This document shows positions 1 to 12,269 of a DNA stretch of 51,719 nt, piece after piece. The notes under the pieces were generated by a model. That model was not told where the DNA came from, did no database searches, and worked only from the letters and a program-made list of their open reading frames with translations. Numbering within the stretch: the stretch's first letter is position 1; each line of letters opens with the position of its first letter. Position numbers and translations under genes: made by a program. Origin of the DNA: Chara braunii (Eukaryota; Streptophyta; Charophyceae; Charales; Characeae); assembly GCA_003427395.1 (NCBI GenBank), contig BFEA01000056.1, positions 252,825 to 304,543 on the forward strand, written 5' to 3'.

Positions 1-1487
1 CCCCCCGCCCCTCCGCCCCCGTTAGACCCCCCCCCTCCACCCCCGTCAGACCCCCCCCCTCCACCCCATCCATCCATTCCTCCCTCTCCATCCCCGCCAC
101 CCGATCCCACATCACCCGCTTCGTCGTCGGCCGCAGGATCGTCACCCTCGTCCACATCGCTGTCCTCTGAGTTCGCCCTGTTGTGGTCTTCAGCTCCAGG
201 ATCAGTTAGACTGTTGGGGTTGATTGTGTCCTTGTCCCCTTCGTGCATGTGTAAAATGTTGTACCACTCCCGTCGCATCAGGAAGTCCAAGCCGTTCGCT
301 TTGCGTGTCGCCTGATCCATCGTCCAGTACTTATGGCTGCCAGGACACCGATTGTGGTCTTTCACAAGCCTGTAGTTGTTGCGCACGAAGTGGTACCGAT
401 TCATGCACTCATCGTCTTCTCTCACGTAGTGTGCCTGTTTCATCCTGGCACTCACATCTGCCCACAACCGCACCTTCAGAGGAGCGATTCCCATGGCTTC
501 GGAGTTCTCCCCCATGCCCATTTTCACCTCGTACACAACCCGTAGAAACACTGTCGTCTCCTTCTCTGCCCATCTATTGGAAGCCTTCTTCTTTTTACCC
601 TTATCAGCCGGCGCTCCAGATACTTCGCCCTCCTGCAGCACGACTTTGTCCCCGGATGGGCCCGACGCTCCGGCCGACGCATTTGACAAGCTCGATCGTG
701 AACCTTCGCGGGTAGTGCGTATGCCGGCTTCGTTGGCACATCCCTGCAGTCCGCCACCAAGTCCTCCGCCTTCACACCCATCTCGCATAGGCGTCTGTGT
801 CCATGCGCCATTAAACTGCTGCTGCAGACTTCGAGGACGGTTGTTCGCTGTGGGATCCACATCTCCAAACTCAATGTCATGGATTATTTGCTGGAGAATT
901 GTGCGCCTTTGTGGACAAGCTGCCCCGCCGCCCGACACCTGGCCGTTGACTTCATTGACATGGTTGGATAGCCGCTCACTGCGCACGGTCAATGGACTAG
1001 CTGGGCCACCCCTGTCTCCCATTGCCGCAGATCCACCTGGCAGAGAGCTGTGCGCGGACACGGGGGTGGAACCGCAACCCACCGATGGGGACTCCATGGC
1101 CGAAGGCGCAGATGCCGTGATGTGCAAAGGGGTCACAGGGGTGTCGAATGCGGTCCTTCGGCCCTGAGGTGTCCCGGGCATGGTTTCTGCTGAAGGCCGC
1201 ATCGAAAACTGCGAGGGGAACGACAATGGTGTGGGAGAGAGTGATAGACCTGCTGCGAAGTCGCCGCACAAACCGTGATGCCCGTCATTCGCCATGGCAC
1301 GTAGGCGAAGACTCTCTCGTAGCTGGTCCTCATCACCATCGACCGTGGTCACTCGCCTGCCACCAAACGCCGCGTCAATCTGCGAATACGGGATCTGCAT
1401 GCAGTCCGCATCGTGACCTTGGGAGCTGGGCGTCAACCCCCAGTCTTCGATGTTAGACAGCCCGAGACGATCGTTGGAACCTGCCAT
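1..1487 (-). CDS. SANT/Myb-like domain protein, C-terminus cut by window edge
   Basis: Reading the minus strand from the ATG at 1487-1485, the frame stays open with no stop to base 1, about 495 codons. The start is chosen because it begins MAGSNDRLG and has a strong context (A at -3, G at +4). Residues ~30-220 are Ser/Pro/Thr-rich and look disordered. A basic KKKK run (near base 590) leads into a SANT/Myb-like (trihelix-type) segment at roughly bases 575-240: RWAEKET, LWADVSARMK, CMNRYHFVRNNYRLVKDHN, then KYWTMDQATRKANG and RREWYNI. An acidic, Gly-rich tail runs off the window. Proteins of this kind are usually nuclear DNA-binding factors or relatives of transposon-derived SANT proteins; which applies here is not visible. 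Overlapping plus-strand frames are low-complexity shadows. No intron is needed. A (CT)n tract sits ~190-270 nt upstream of the start. Confidence 0.68.
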   Translation of the reverse strand, partial: MAGSNDRLGLSNIEDWGLTPSSQGHDADCMQIPYSQIDAAFGGRRVTTVDGDEDQLRESLRLRAMANDGHHGLCGDFAAGLSLSPTPLSFPSQFSMRPSAETMPGTPQGRRTAFDTPVTPLHITASAPSAMESPSVGCGSTPVSAHSSLPGGSAAMGDRGGPASPLTVRSERLSNHVNEVNGQVSGGGAACPQRRTILQQIIHDIEFGDVDPTANNRPRSLQQQFNGAWTQTPMRDGCEGGGLGGGLQGCANEAGIRTTREGSRSSLSNASAGASGPSGDKVVLQEGEVSGAPADKGKKKKASNRWAEKETTVFLRVVYEVKMGMGENSEAMGIAPLKVRLWADVSARMKQAHYVREDDECMNRYHFVRNNYRLVKDHNRCPGSHKYWTMDQATRKANGLDFLMRREWYNILHMHEGDKDTINPNSLTDPGAEDHNRANSEDSDVDEGDDPAADDEAGDVGSGGGDGEGGMDGWGGGGGSDGGGGGGSNGGGGAG

Positions 1488-1676
1488 GTGTATGCCGGCT
1501 TCGAAGCAAGGCCGTGCGTGGAAGACGTGCAGCGTGTGTGTTGGCGCTCGTCGGAAAGCGGAAGAGACAAACAAGTTGTGCGCTGCATTGTACGTACGAC
1601 AGATGGATCGTGCAATGTGTGTGTGTGGGTGCTCCTCGGTACGTACGAGAGGGACACAACGATCTGTGCATTGCAC

Positions 1677-1678
<2 letters not shown>

Positions 1679-1755
<77 letters not shown>
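1679..1755. repeat. (GA)n microsatellite
   Basis: About 38 uninterrupted GA dinucleotides. In the orientation of the minus-strand SANT-like gene this is a (CT)n tract in the 5' leader or promoter region. A regulatory role is possible but not shown. The rest of 1488-2060 holds no gene that I can support. Confidence 0.95.
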
Positions 1756-1758
<3 letters not shown>

Positions 1759-2082
1759 TACCGCTGAACTGGCAAATGAACGTAGTCGCAGTCGGCGTGC
1801 ATGTACATGTGTATGATCCACATATGTCTCCCATGCACGTAATGTACGGACGAATGGGGACCTCAACCGAAAAACACAAAAGCATATCCACATGAATATG
1901 GACGCAATGAGAGATACATCCACAGATNGGTCATATTATGAAAAGCAGACCGTGTGAAACGATGAGGCTGCTGAACGAAGAGTGCCATAAATAACGGACG
2001 TCGAAAACTGCTTTGACGCAAGCAATAATGACGGCAAAAAAATAAAATAAAAAAAAATCCCCGCACTCCGCAGACTTCGGAG

Positions 2083-2126
2083 CGTTGAGCTAGCTGAGAC
2101 GCAAAAACGCGTCAGCTAGCTCAACG
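2083..2126. repeat. strong inverted repeat (hairpin)
   Basis: The left arm, 2083-2102 (CGTTGAGCTAGCTGAGACGC), pairs with 2109-2126 (GCGTCAGCTAGCTCAACG) around an A-rich loop, with one small bulge. A second small hairpin, CTCCG...CGGAG, abuts it on the left. It could be the tip of a transposon or a transcription-end structure; nothing adjacent decides. Confidence 0.75.
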
Positions 2127-2429
2127 ACGGAGGGCAAGGGTAGGGGGTGTTATATTCGGGAGGACGCATTTTTTCACGGTTTCTCTTAAACAAAAAAACG
2201 TGTTTTTCCTTCGTGGGGCCCGCTCCTCAATATTTGGCCGCGCGATTTTGAGGATTCAATGCATCGTATCTGTCGCGCGCCGTCGCTCGTGGTTGAATAG
2301 TCCAACAATGACCTACCTCAACGATGCTGGTGGGACAAGGTCCCGGCGCTGTTTACAGTGCAAAATAAAAAGTTCATTTCCGTTGGGGTATTGGGAATTC
2401 TGTGCACCCGCCCATTTTTCGCTTTGGAA

Positions 2430-2630
2430 AATTTGTTGAAATGCCCCTGACAATTAGGGTATTTCTTCAGATACCCCTAAAAGGCATGGGTATGCCGAAA
2501 TGCCCCTATGACAGTGCGAAACTTTGAAAAATACTCCCCTAGCCAATTGGACCTGTCATCTTTTCCATATACCCCTACAAGGTACTGGGCAACTTGTCCA
2601 TGTGTCCCCGTATTTAGCATGTAAATCTGA
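2430..2630 (+). repeat. cluster of ATRCCCCT motifs
   Basis: The motif ATGCCCCTA/ATACCCCTA recurs about six times in this 200-bp stretch, twice as inverted pairs (for example AAATGCCCCT facing AGGGTATTT). No coding potential is visible. It borders the dispersed block starting near 2635, so it may belong to the same element. Confidence 0.45.
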
Positions 2631-2634
2631 CAAA

Positions 2635-2800
2635 CTTCATGCACAGGACCTTCCAAATAAAAGGGAAAAATTGTGTACCATAGATGATGCCGGATTGAAT
2701 AGTAGAGTCCTTAGGTAGGGGGCGGCAGGCCCACACACCCCCTGTGCAGGCCCACACACCGCAGGAAAATTGAGGGCGGGTGGGCCCGCTTCGCCAAAAT
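2635..2800 (+). repeat. dispersed repeat block A, copy 1
   Basis: About 100 bp including GTACCATAGATGATGCCGGA recurs at 19,395-19,510 in the same orientation. The copies also share a following GC-rich part with CACACACC-like runs. No ORF is convincing. Confidence 0.75.
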
Positions 2801-3125
2801 TGGCGAAGGAGAAATGACTCTCCTCAGACCGGCTGATGAAGTGACTTGTGTGCCTGCAGATTCGCCTATGCACTGAGCGTTGCTGCATTTGTCCTACAAA
2901 CCACTTCCAGTTGGCCTTTTTAGCCATTAGTCGACAACCGCACGCATCGGCAGTTTTAGAAAATCCAGTGCAAGGTTTCTTCACAGCCCTGGATTTCGGA
3001 CATCTCCGACACTCATTGGTATTCCCGACGGATTCAGCGGTTGCTCTCCACGATCAAGTTTTGACGGGTCAACAACCAGATCAAGGAGCAGTGGGCTAAG
3101 TACCTGGACGACACGGACGTGACAG

Positions 3126-3590
3126 TTGGACTCAGTAACGGGACAGTTGGACTCAGTGACCGGAGGTTCGGGGACCTACAGACCTTGGCACTCACCCGGG
3201 ATGCATCTGGACGTCGCCGGCCCGAACAACACTGCTCCCACACTTGGCGATAGTATAAGTCATAGGCAGCGCAGCAGTGGAAGCAGGCCGCTGGACTTGT
3301 TGGATCTGTTGAAGTTCCCGCAATCCTCCTTCCGTTGTTTGCCCTCCAGCAGCGCTCAAAGCGTACGCAAACCTGCAAGTGCACAGGTTAATTCATCAGC
3401 CGGTCTGAGGGAAGTCTTTTCTCCTTCGCCAATTTTGGCGAGGGGACTCTCTGGTCGCAGTCCCTTGGCTCGCAGTCGTCAGTCAACTTTCGCGTCGCCA
3501 TTCTCTTTCCAAGTCGGTCAGCGGTCTCTTTCGGTTAGTCCTCTCAGCCAGTCCTCTCCTCCGGTAAGTCAGTTCCATTTTTCACCATGA
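3126..3590 (+). CDS. hypothetical Ser/Pro-rich ORF overlapping repeat B
   Basis: A 154-codon Ser/Arg/Pro-rich frame starting with a duplicated short motif (DSVTGQLDSVTGG). It overlaps repeat block B. Near its 3' end a GTAAGT (3563) and TGCTTGCAG (to 3607) form an intron-like pair only ~45 nt apart. I recognise no domain. The opposite strand is also open over part of it, so coding status is doubtful; it may be element-derived. Confidence 0.2.
   Translation: MDSVTGQLDSVTGGSGTYRPWHSPGMHLDVAGPNNTAPTLGDSISHRQRSSGSRPLDLLDLLKFPQSSFRCLPSSSAQSVRKPASAQVNSSAGLREVFSPSPILARGLSGRSPLARSRQSTFASPFSFQVGQRSLSVSPLSQSSPPVSQFHFSP
3185..3320 (-). repeat. dispersed repeat block B, copy 1 (inverted relative to copy 2)
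   Basis: The reverse complement of this block matches 18,955-19,090 at roughly 75-80% by eye. Shared strings include GGGCCGGCGACGTCCA and CAGATCCAACAAGTC. In this copy B is inverted relative to block A; in the other copy both are on the same strand. Confidence 0.7.
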
Positions 3591-3649
3591 ACCCGTCTGC
3601 TTGCAGAGTTGGAAACCAACCTCCCCACCAGATGAACCCCGCCTCATAA

Positions 3650-4606
3650 CCTCGCCACCACCAGCAACGCGCCTCATCCGCTTCTCCATCTTCCGCTTCC
3701 TTCCACTGTGAACCCCCTACCACCTCTCTGCTCTTCGGCCCACTCCTCCTCTCCTTCTTCCCTTCAAACCTCACACTCCAATCCCAAGAACCCATCCCGG
3801 ATGCCAAATTAGCCACTATATTCTCCTTTCTCATTACACTACTGCGGTCCTCCTTATCCTTACCTCCAATCGCAGTAGACGAAAGTATTCAGTGCATCTT
3901 CGTTCTCGATTCCCCTTCGGCCTCGCTGCTTCCTCTCCACATCTTCTCGCTTCCTCTCATCATTCCGGACTCAATCACCTCCTTACAGTCAGCTTTCGTC
4001 GAACGGAGATTCAGCTCCAATCTCGTCACCTCCGATCTGCTGGAATTCGCAGAGGAGGTTGTTTTCTACAAATTCTAGAATGACGCCCAATCTTTCCTCT
4101 TCATTAAGCGGAACCAGGCGATGGAAATGCTCTCGCACTCTTTCTACTCCAACCTTCTCCTATCCTTGATGGAATTCGACACTCGAAGTCTGAACTCACT
4201 CTCGATCCAGGAGCAGACAGCGGCAAGCGCGGAGTTGGCCAACTTCAGGGAGCAGCACGCGCACGATCTTCGCGTACTTTTCTACTGTTTTTCACTCTGC
4301 CTAACTTCAACCAGGGACAGTTCCTCCAAGTTCTGGGTGAATGGTGGTCTCCTCAGCCTGGCGGAAAATCTTCCTTCTCTTGGAAGACTACCAGGCTTCG
4401 TTTCACCCCTGGCCTTCTTCTTCAAAGGATTCTTCAACAAACTTGTCAAGGGAGACTTCTCCCACCTCTTGCTGCACCTGCTAGTGCAGTCCGGTCCAGG
4501 ACCTTGGTTTAGGCTTATCACAGACCAAGCCTGTGACATCGGTCCGGCACCGCACAAGGGCAGCGCGGGACCCTCCCGGCCGCGTCACGTAGGAGTTGGA
4601 CTCTAA
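3650..4606 (+). pseudogene. broken open frame, unknown product
   Basis: One plus-strand frame is open from 3650 to 4606 except for a TAG at 4076-4078. There is no ATG before the stop; the first after it is at 4109-4121. The peptide around the stop looks globular rather than low-complexity (ending LLEFAEEVVFYKF before the stop, and AELANFREQHAHDLRV after), which suggests a decayed gene or element ORF. Its 3' end runs into repeat R1a. I recognise no family. Confidence 0.25.
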
Positions 4607-5245
4607 TCCTCGTCGTGATGCATACATGGAGCTTCCGCAAGCCGCTCCGGCCGAGTGCGTCAGCCATACCTCTTGCGAGCCCCTACGACAAGATAGGGCC
4701 TACGCGAGGCACGACTTACCTCCACCTTATGGGAGCTGTCACCTCCCTTCGGTGGGCGTATCCCCGCCGAGCTACCAACCCACAGTACGAAAGCTGATCA
4801 GCTGCAATCGCAGAGGTGGACCAACCGAGGGCGTTTCTCGTTCGCTGTAGTATAGGGGGTACGCGCGGTATTACGCCTCTATCGAACCCGCACGCGAATC
4901 TGCATCTTGGGGGGCTGAAGTCCCAAGCGCGACCCGTCGTCGGTCGACTAGGACGCATCCCACACACCACGCGCATACCATTCTAAGAACATAAAAACAA
5001 AAACACACACATATACGCACGTACATATACAAATACAGAACGACACAAAACAAACAAAGCGACAACACTCCTAGTCCCTTAGTAGTCATCCCATAACTTT
5101 CTGACGCGAAAATCAGATAGGCGTCGCGCGCGAGACTTAGTATAAAACCGCGCGGACGCAGGGTTAACTCATATCGATTCGCAATGCAAGCGTACGCAAA
5201 CGATCGCAATGATGACATACTATGTAGTACCCATACTCATGCGGT
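4532..5245 (+). repeat. R1 repeat, copy a (promoter/LTR-like)
   Basis: A ~700-bp repeat starting near ATCGGTCCGGCACCGCAC recurs at 30,349-31,050 (about 85-90% by eye) and in truncated form at 51,549 to the window end. Copies a and b share a TATA box (TATAAAA at 5141-5147) about 600 bp in. It is followed by AACTCATATCGA and CGCAATGCAAGCGTACGCA, then related downstream sequence. TATA position, length and repetition are what an LTR or an element 5' region would show, but I could not define TG...CA ends. Confidence 0.7.
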
Positions 5246-7600
5246 CCTCGTTAATCTCGAGGGTCGCATTCGACACTCAAGTATCGGCTGACATGAGCCT
5301 TGAGGGTTAATCTCTCGACGCTGGATAACCGCCAAGTGTGGTTAAGAACCACACCCTCTTCTGCTCCCTGCTGAGAGTGGGTGGTACACAGGTTCATACC
5401 TGTGGTGGCAATCGTGTCACTCGCCTGAGGGCCCCGCAATGATGGCCGCATAGTATCATCTTGACCAGCTTCTGAAGTCAAACTGCCGAAATCTCTGAGT
5501 CTCAGCACCTCTCCTCAACCTAATCGCCGCCGCATAGCAGTCTGTAATAGTCAACAGCAGTATGCAGCAATAGGCAACAATACGCAACAGCCAACAGTTC
5601 GTGCACGGATGCAGTAGCCAACAGCAGACAACAGCAGTTCCAACAGTGAGGTTCGAGCATACTACATAGCCCAACTAAGTCCTCCGCATCCATTCACTCA
5701 GGTGGTTGCCAATAGCAATGCTCTCACCGGTTCGAACGCTAACGGCTCCGCAATGGTGGTCAAGTAAACCCGCTTGGACCACCTTCAGCCAACTGCAGAG
5801 CCGACCTGTCCGATGAACTCTCAATCTCCAGCACCACCTCTCTGCATATCACTCTTTTGTCCTCAACAAGCCCTGCAATAGCCACAACACCGCCCTCCAG
5901 AAAAACCAACCTCAGCAGCAGCAGCAACGACAATCAGCAGTAGTTGCTCCCCTTCTAGAAGTTACTCCGATCAACAGCAACAACCGTGCCTGCAGATGCC
6001 GATCCTTCTTTGGTTACCTCATCTAGCAGGGTGGATTGTGCATTGGCCGATAGGTAAGCCTCCAAAGCCCTATGGGTATCCCTTCATTACTTCGCTATTC
6101 CAATAGTCGAGAACAGGCGGCCCACCGATCCACAGGTGAGTTTCCCTACTCCCGCAGCCTACCTTTCAGCTCTGCCTTTCCGTTCAACTTCCCCAACCAA
6201 CAGTCAGATCCCTCTTTTGCACCGCCGTGCTCGGCCTCTCAGGTATGTACTCCCTCGCCCCCTTCTATTCCTCGTCATTTTCTACCTCCGTCGTTGCTCC
6301 CTAAGTGGGTCGAGCAACGTGTAACTGCAACCCTCTTTTTTGATAGGAGCAAACCCTTATCCCTTTCTCTTCCTGGTTACTCCATCTACTTCTGCATGTT
6401 CGATCCTCGATGTCCTCACGACTTTATCCAACCGCCGGTAGGTAGGCGCCCGCTACCTCCACCACTGCCATCCGTTTGTAGTGCGTAATCTTGATTCGCA
6501 TGGCCATACCTGACCACCCTCCTGACCAGTTCCCTAGAACATCACAAGGTACACCGTCAGTTCACCCTCACGAGCGCAGAAAGATAGCACAAAGCTACTT
6601 TCAGAGCAACGCGCCGGTCAACAGGTGAGCATCCGAAACCCCAGGACCGCTCTCACGCTGCTCCCGTCACTAGAATGAGCAAATCGAATGAACCTTCCGC
6701 TAGAGCGTGGACATATATACCGTTGTCCAGCCATACGCGCAGGGAGTTAGAGAGAAGATTCTTCCATCGATAGGTTGGGTGGCGCCTTGGCACACAGGTG
6801 AGTCTTCGACACACGCCGGCCTCCCGCTACTTCCACCGATATAATGAGCGAAATCGAATGCATCTATCGCTGAAGTACGATCCAATACATTCAGCTCCAC
6901 CTCGAGGTAATTACTCCCCTACTCTCACGTAGCCCCTTTCCTTTTTAACTCCCATCCTACTAACCTACCCCTCAAACTACTGCTACCAACCAGCTCGCCC
7001 GGGTTGAAAACCCCGGGTTCGGCGCTTGGCTTGCTCGATATCCCTCAGAAACGGGCGGGACGAACTCCTTCCTCCTCTTTTCTTCCGGTCGCCATACCTC
7101 CGCGCGACCCTTCTCTTCTCTAACTCCCGAACCACTAACCTTCTGCTAGTACTGACGCCGGATTCGTGCTCGCCCAACATAAAACCCTCAGGGTCATGCT
7201 CCTCCCCGACTGCGCCCGGCTTCTCCCTCCGCCATCTCCAACTCTCCCTACACCGAATGTACCCGGCGCGCCCCCTGTCCAAATTCACTTTTCCCCTTCC
7301 TTTACACCTGCTGCTTTCCGAGCCCGCTGCTTCCCGACCAACACTGGTTCCCGACAGCGCTCGGTGGTGGGAGGCTCTGTAGCACACCGATCGGCTGCCC
7401 TGCGCCTCCCCTATAGCTCTGCGCTCTCCTTCCTGCTGCCCGTCGCCTCGCTACGTTGTTGCTCCGTTTGCTGTTGCTGGCCAGACTCACCGCCCGCTAC
7501 TCTGAGCTATACCACTGACCCTCCTTCCTCTAATCACAGGGAGATACGCCACGACCACTCCCTTCGGCAGCGCGTGGCCCGCAGGTAAGTACCCGACGTC
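5246..7600 (+). repeat. R1-associated internal region, copy a
   Basis: Downstream of R1a, islands match the region downstream of R1b: GCCTGAGGGCCCCGCAA (5424 versus ~34,930), GAATGAACCTTCCGCTAGA-like (6687 versus ~35,970), a TCGAATGCATCTATCGCTG-like island (6857 versus ~36,325), and the AAACGGGCG island (7047 versus ~36,520). Stretches at 5520-5680 and 5860-5990 are CAG/CAA-rich. Several GTGAGT/GTAAGT strings occur but no frame is convincing. I read it as a noncoding or badly decayed element interior. Confidence 0.6.
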
Positions 7601-8950
7601 AGCCTCTTCTATGCCTAGCCGGTACGTTTTCGGCCCGCGACTGTTCTTTTTCGGACCCGGCCACCCTGAGGGAACTTTCAGGTGGAGCCAGCCCTGGTCC
7701 GCTTGGCTGGTCTTTAGCCCGTATACCCTGTCGAACGAACGATTAGCTCGTCAATATAGTTGCGGCCATCCAAATCTCCTCTAGCCATGCCTTATTCAGG
7801 CATTGCTCGCTGCCAACAAGCTCAACGGGCACTTACCATCACTGGCCTCGCCGAGCTACCTGCGGGCAGCAAAACCGTGGGGGATAGCCCTGCCCGATCC
7901 TCAACCCCGCGATTCCCTTGTGCCATACCGCTCATGCTAGGCCTAGGCCCACGGCTGGGTCTATTCTTTAACAGACCTAAATAAAAGGATACTGTGCGGC
8001 GCGTAGTTCTATTGGAACGTTTCAAACCCCGCACATCGGCCTATCGACCGAACCCTCGACCAACAACCTCCGCACCTACTGTACACCGAACCATACTGTC
8101 GTCGACGTCGTCCTCCGTACGCATGCGTAAGTCACAAGTAAGCGCACCAATCAAGGGACAAAAACTTTCTAATCCAAGTTTAATCAGAGAATTAAAAATC
8201 AGGCCAGCAACAAACGTCGATTTTCACAATCATCAATCAAAAAGTAAAAGGATCACGCGCGCCTCAAGATTGCGCGCCCACACACTCCCTACTCTCGTCA
8301 ACCATTCACTCTAACGTAAACCACAGACACTGCCGCGCCTCTCGCGGTATACTTAGAACTTCAAACCAAACTATTCCTGTCGTCTGCAAAAACCAGGGCG
8401 GATACCCTTGTAAGGGTATTCACACCGACACCACGCCATAATTTCCAAGAGAAGTCGCTTACCCATCACAATCACCCATTCCTCGCCTCATTCTCAAGCT
8501 TCGCGGCACAACTCACGAATTCGACTTCATCGATCAAGATGCCGTCGAGAAGGAAGACTGAAGATTCCTTCCCTTCAAGAAGAAGATCCCACCGAACAGC
8601 CTCTGATTACGCCTTGGATTCAGACCCCCCCCCCCCCCAATCGCCCCATCCCTGTCCAACAACTTCTCATAGTTTCGCAATCTCATCAACCCAACTCACA
8701 AAACGCAACACCCTCTCTCCCGACCCCAAGAGCCCCAAGGGTCAGGCGAAAGCCAGCATCTTCAGAGGTCTAGACTATTTATTTATATCCTGTATCCTGC
8801 TTTTTTTTCCTGCTCGTCCTCTTCATCTACTTTTTCCTGTTCTTTCGTCCTTTCCCACCCAACCCCCCCTTTCCTCATTTCTTAGGTGACAAGCGCCCCT
8901 AATGGAAGGTCAAGGTTACAATCACTCTCCCCAAATTTATTTTTCACCAT
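7601..8950. other. no supported gene
   Basis: Only short, composition-driven open frames are seen. A C14 homopolymer lies at 8625-8638. Nothing here matches other parts of the window. Confidence 0.5.
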
Positions 8951-9480
8951 TAAAAAAAAAAAAAAAAAGGGAAGTAAAGAAGGGAGAGAAAGATTAGAAG
9001 GGGAAAACAACGAAGGAAGGAAGAGGAAGGAAGGCGAGGGAATTATTAAGGATGGAGGAAGAAGGCCATCAAGCATGAATGAAGGAGAGGAGTTGCAAGG
9101 ATCTTTCTTAGGATCCTTTAATTGTCATTTACATTCCTTTTATTTTTCGAAGATGTAAAAATACGTTATTTTTGAAGCAATAAAATTGACCTGTTTTTAC
9201 GAATATTTCCCAATCAGGAAACAACAGTCTCTCCAAGGATCTATGATTGAGTATCTTTTGGATATAAGACTTTATTGTCATTCCTGTGTCTGCTCATCAT
9301 GATTACGAGTAAATGGATCATTATGTCTCATAGGGGTGAGGACAGACACCGCTCAAAGGCGGCCTTGTGTGTTAAATGTTTTGAACTCTCATTAGCCTTT
9401 CACCAACTACTCAGTACATCCTACTCAATTCAAAAAATGATCAAGACATAAAGAAACTTACCAACCCTCTCTCCTCTCTA

Positions 9481-9486
<6 letters not shown>

Positions 9487-9567
<81 letters not shown>
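9487..9567. repeat. (CT)n microsatellite
   Basis: About 40 CT dinucleotides within the tandem array. A second long (CT)n tract lies at about 11,209-11,273 in the equivalent position of another module. Confidence 0.95.
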
Positions 9568-9572
<5 letters not shown>

Positions 9573-10068
9573 ACTATCTCCACCTATCGCCCAAACCTCC
9601 TCGGCTTATCGGATCTCACTAAGGTCTAAATGACAGTCATCAATGCAGAATCCCATCAGGATTCGCTAATCAGTCATATTAAATAAAAAAAAGGGGTAGA
9701 AGGAACGAACGTACAGGTAGGCGAAAGAGAGAATTAAGCAAGGATTCAAGATTCCTCTCGCCCACTCGCTTTCCTCTCTACATCTCCCCTCTCCCTCTTC
9801 CGCTCATTCCTTTCTCCCTCCCTCTCCCTCTCCCTCTCTCTCTCTCTCTCCCTTTTTATCTCTCTCTCTCTCTCTTCCTCTCTCCCCTCTCACTCTTTCA
9901 ACCACCTTCTCTACCTATCGCTCGCATGAATTGACTCGGCGGATCTCAGTGGCTTACTAAGGTCTAAATGGCAGTCATATACCCAATTGCTCTTAAAACT
10001 ACTCAACATGAAATCCCATCGGAACTCGCTAATTAGTTAAAAAAAAAAAAAAAAGGAAGGGTCAAAAA

Positions 10069-10238
10069 NNNNNNNNNNNNNNNNNNNNNNNNNNNNNNNN
10101 NNNNNNNNNNNNNNNNNNNNNNNNNNNNNNNNNNNNNNNNNNNNNNNNNNNNNNNNNNNNNNNNNNNNNNNNNNNNNNNNNNNNNNNNNNNNNNNNNNNN
10201 NNNNNNNNNNNNNNNNNNNNNNNNNNNNNNNNNNNNNN
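10069..10238. other. assembly gap, 170 N
   Basis: A run of N inside the low-complexity array, bordered by poly(A)-rich sequence. Confidence 0.99.
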
Positions 10239-11201
10239 AGAGAAAAGGGGGGAGAGGGCGCGGGAAAGCAAAAAGGGAGGACATCGCGAAGACCTAAAAT
10301 GAAAACAATGGAAGCAAGATCTAATGAGCACCTTTTTTTATCCCTTGCATACTCAGAAATCAAACCATAGAAGAAGAAACGAATATATGGGTAGGCTGAA
10401 GAGAGAGTTAAGCAAGGATTCGAGATTCCTTAATCCTCCTCTCTTTCTTGCGCCCCCTTTCCTCCCCTCAGTCCTTTCCCCAAAGACAACCTGCTCAACC
10501 AAACGATGGACCAGCCAGATCACTCACCGCAATCTAAAAAAAAAAAAAAAAAAAAAGGGAAATACAGAACAAAGAAAAGGAGGGAGAAGGGGCGCGGGAA
10601 GGCAATGAGGGAGGAGATCGCGAAAGCCTAAAGCGAAAGCAACATAAGCAAGATGTAATCAGCACCTTTTGAACCCCCTTGCTTATTCAAAAATTACACC
10701 AAACCCTCGGCCGAATCGCATTGTTAGATCCTGAAAAAGGTGGTTGTACTTGCACTTGCAACTTGTCACTATTGCCTATCACTCCCTTCTTCCCTCAACG
10801 TCTTCCCCAAAGTCAGTCCTCAAATCTAAAAACAACGATCCAGTCGGATCGCTCACTGTAATCCAAAAAAAAAAAAAAAAAAAAAAAAAGCAGAAAGGGA
10901 AAGAGGGAAGCGAGAAAGCATAAGGGGGGAATGAAAACGAAAGAGGTGGGCGGGACCTTAAGTTAACTCCATGCATATATATATATATAATAAAAGGGGG
11001 GAAATAATTTTCGGACGGCAGCAGACTATCGATCAAACATACGATGCTCATTTGTAGGCAAATCCTCGGCCGTATTACATTGTTAGATCTTGAAAGAGGT
11101 GGTTGTACTTGCACTTGCATCTTGTCACTTACATGACTGCTGACTTACAACCCTCCCTCCTCTCTATCTCTCCCTCTCTCTCTTCCGCTCATTTCCTCCT
11201 C

Positions 11202-11277
<76 letters not shown>

Positions 11278-11790
11278 ACTATCTCCACCTATCGCTCAAC
11301 CTCCTCGGCTCATCAGATCTCACTAAGGTCTAATGGCAGTCATGTACCCGTTGCTCTTAAAACCACTCAAACACTTGCAATCAATGCAGAATCCCATCAG
11401 GACTCGCTAACCAGTCAAAAACAAAAAAAAAGGGGGGGAAGGGTAGAAGGAACGGACGTATGGGTAGGCGAATTAAGCAAGGATTCATGATTCCTCAATC
11501 CTCCTCTCTCTCGCCCCCCTCGCTTTTCTCTCTACCTCTCCCTCTCCCTCTCATTCCTTTCTCCCTTCCCTCTCCCTCTCTCTCTTTCCTCTCTCTCCCT
11601 ATATATCTCTCTCCCTTTCTATCTATCTATATCTCTCTTCCTCTCTCCCCCCTCCCTCTTTCAACCACCCTCTCTACCTATCGCTTGCATGAATAAACTC
11701 ATCGGATCTCACTGTCTTACTAAGGACTAAATGGCAGTCATGTACCCACTTGCTCTTAAAACCACTCAACACGAAATCCCATCGATCAGC

Positions 11791-11831
<41 letters not shown>

Positions 11832-12269
11832 GAAAAGGGAGAAGGAATGTACATATGCGTAGGCGAAAGAGAGTGGATTCAGGATCCCCCAACTATTCAG
11901 CTTTCACAACCTGCCAAGCAAACAGACAATACTTTACATTCATTTCAGGCAAGAATCTGGGCCGTTTCACACTATTAGATCTTGAAGAAATAGATTTTGC
12001 ACATGCAAATCGTCACCTTCACGACTTTGTCTATCACTCTCTTTTTTGCCCCCCTACACAAAGTGAAGGCAGCCACCTGCGGCTTCACCACGAAACGGGA
12101 ATCCAACATGCAATGAATAATGAAAATCCTCATTCAAAGCAACTCTTGCCCAAATAATCAGTCTATCTCACACCATTCAGTCTCAAAATCCTTCCAATCT
12201 TCCCTTCTGTCTATCTCTCTTGCTCACTCTTCCCTTCTCTCTCTCTCTTCCTTTCTCCCTTCTCCTCTC

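Noticed and set aside
1413-1923. plus- and minus-strand ORFs with Arg-Glu or Ser-Leu runs
   Set aside because: They are translations of the (GA)n microsatellite.
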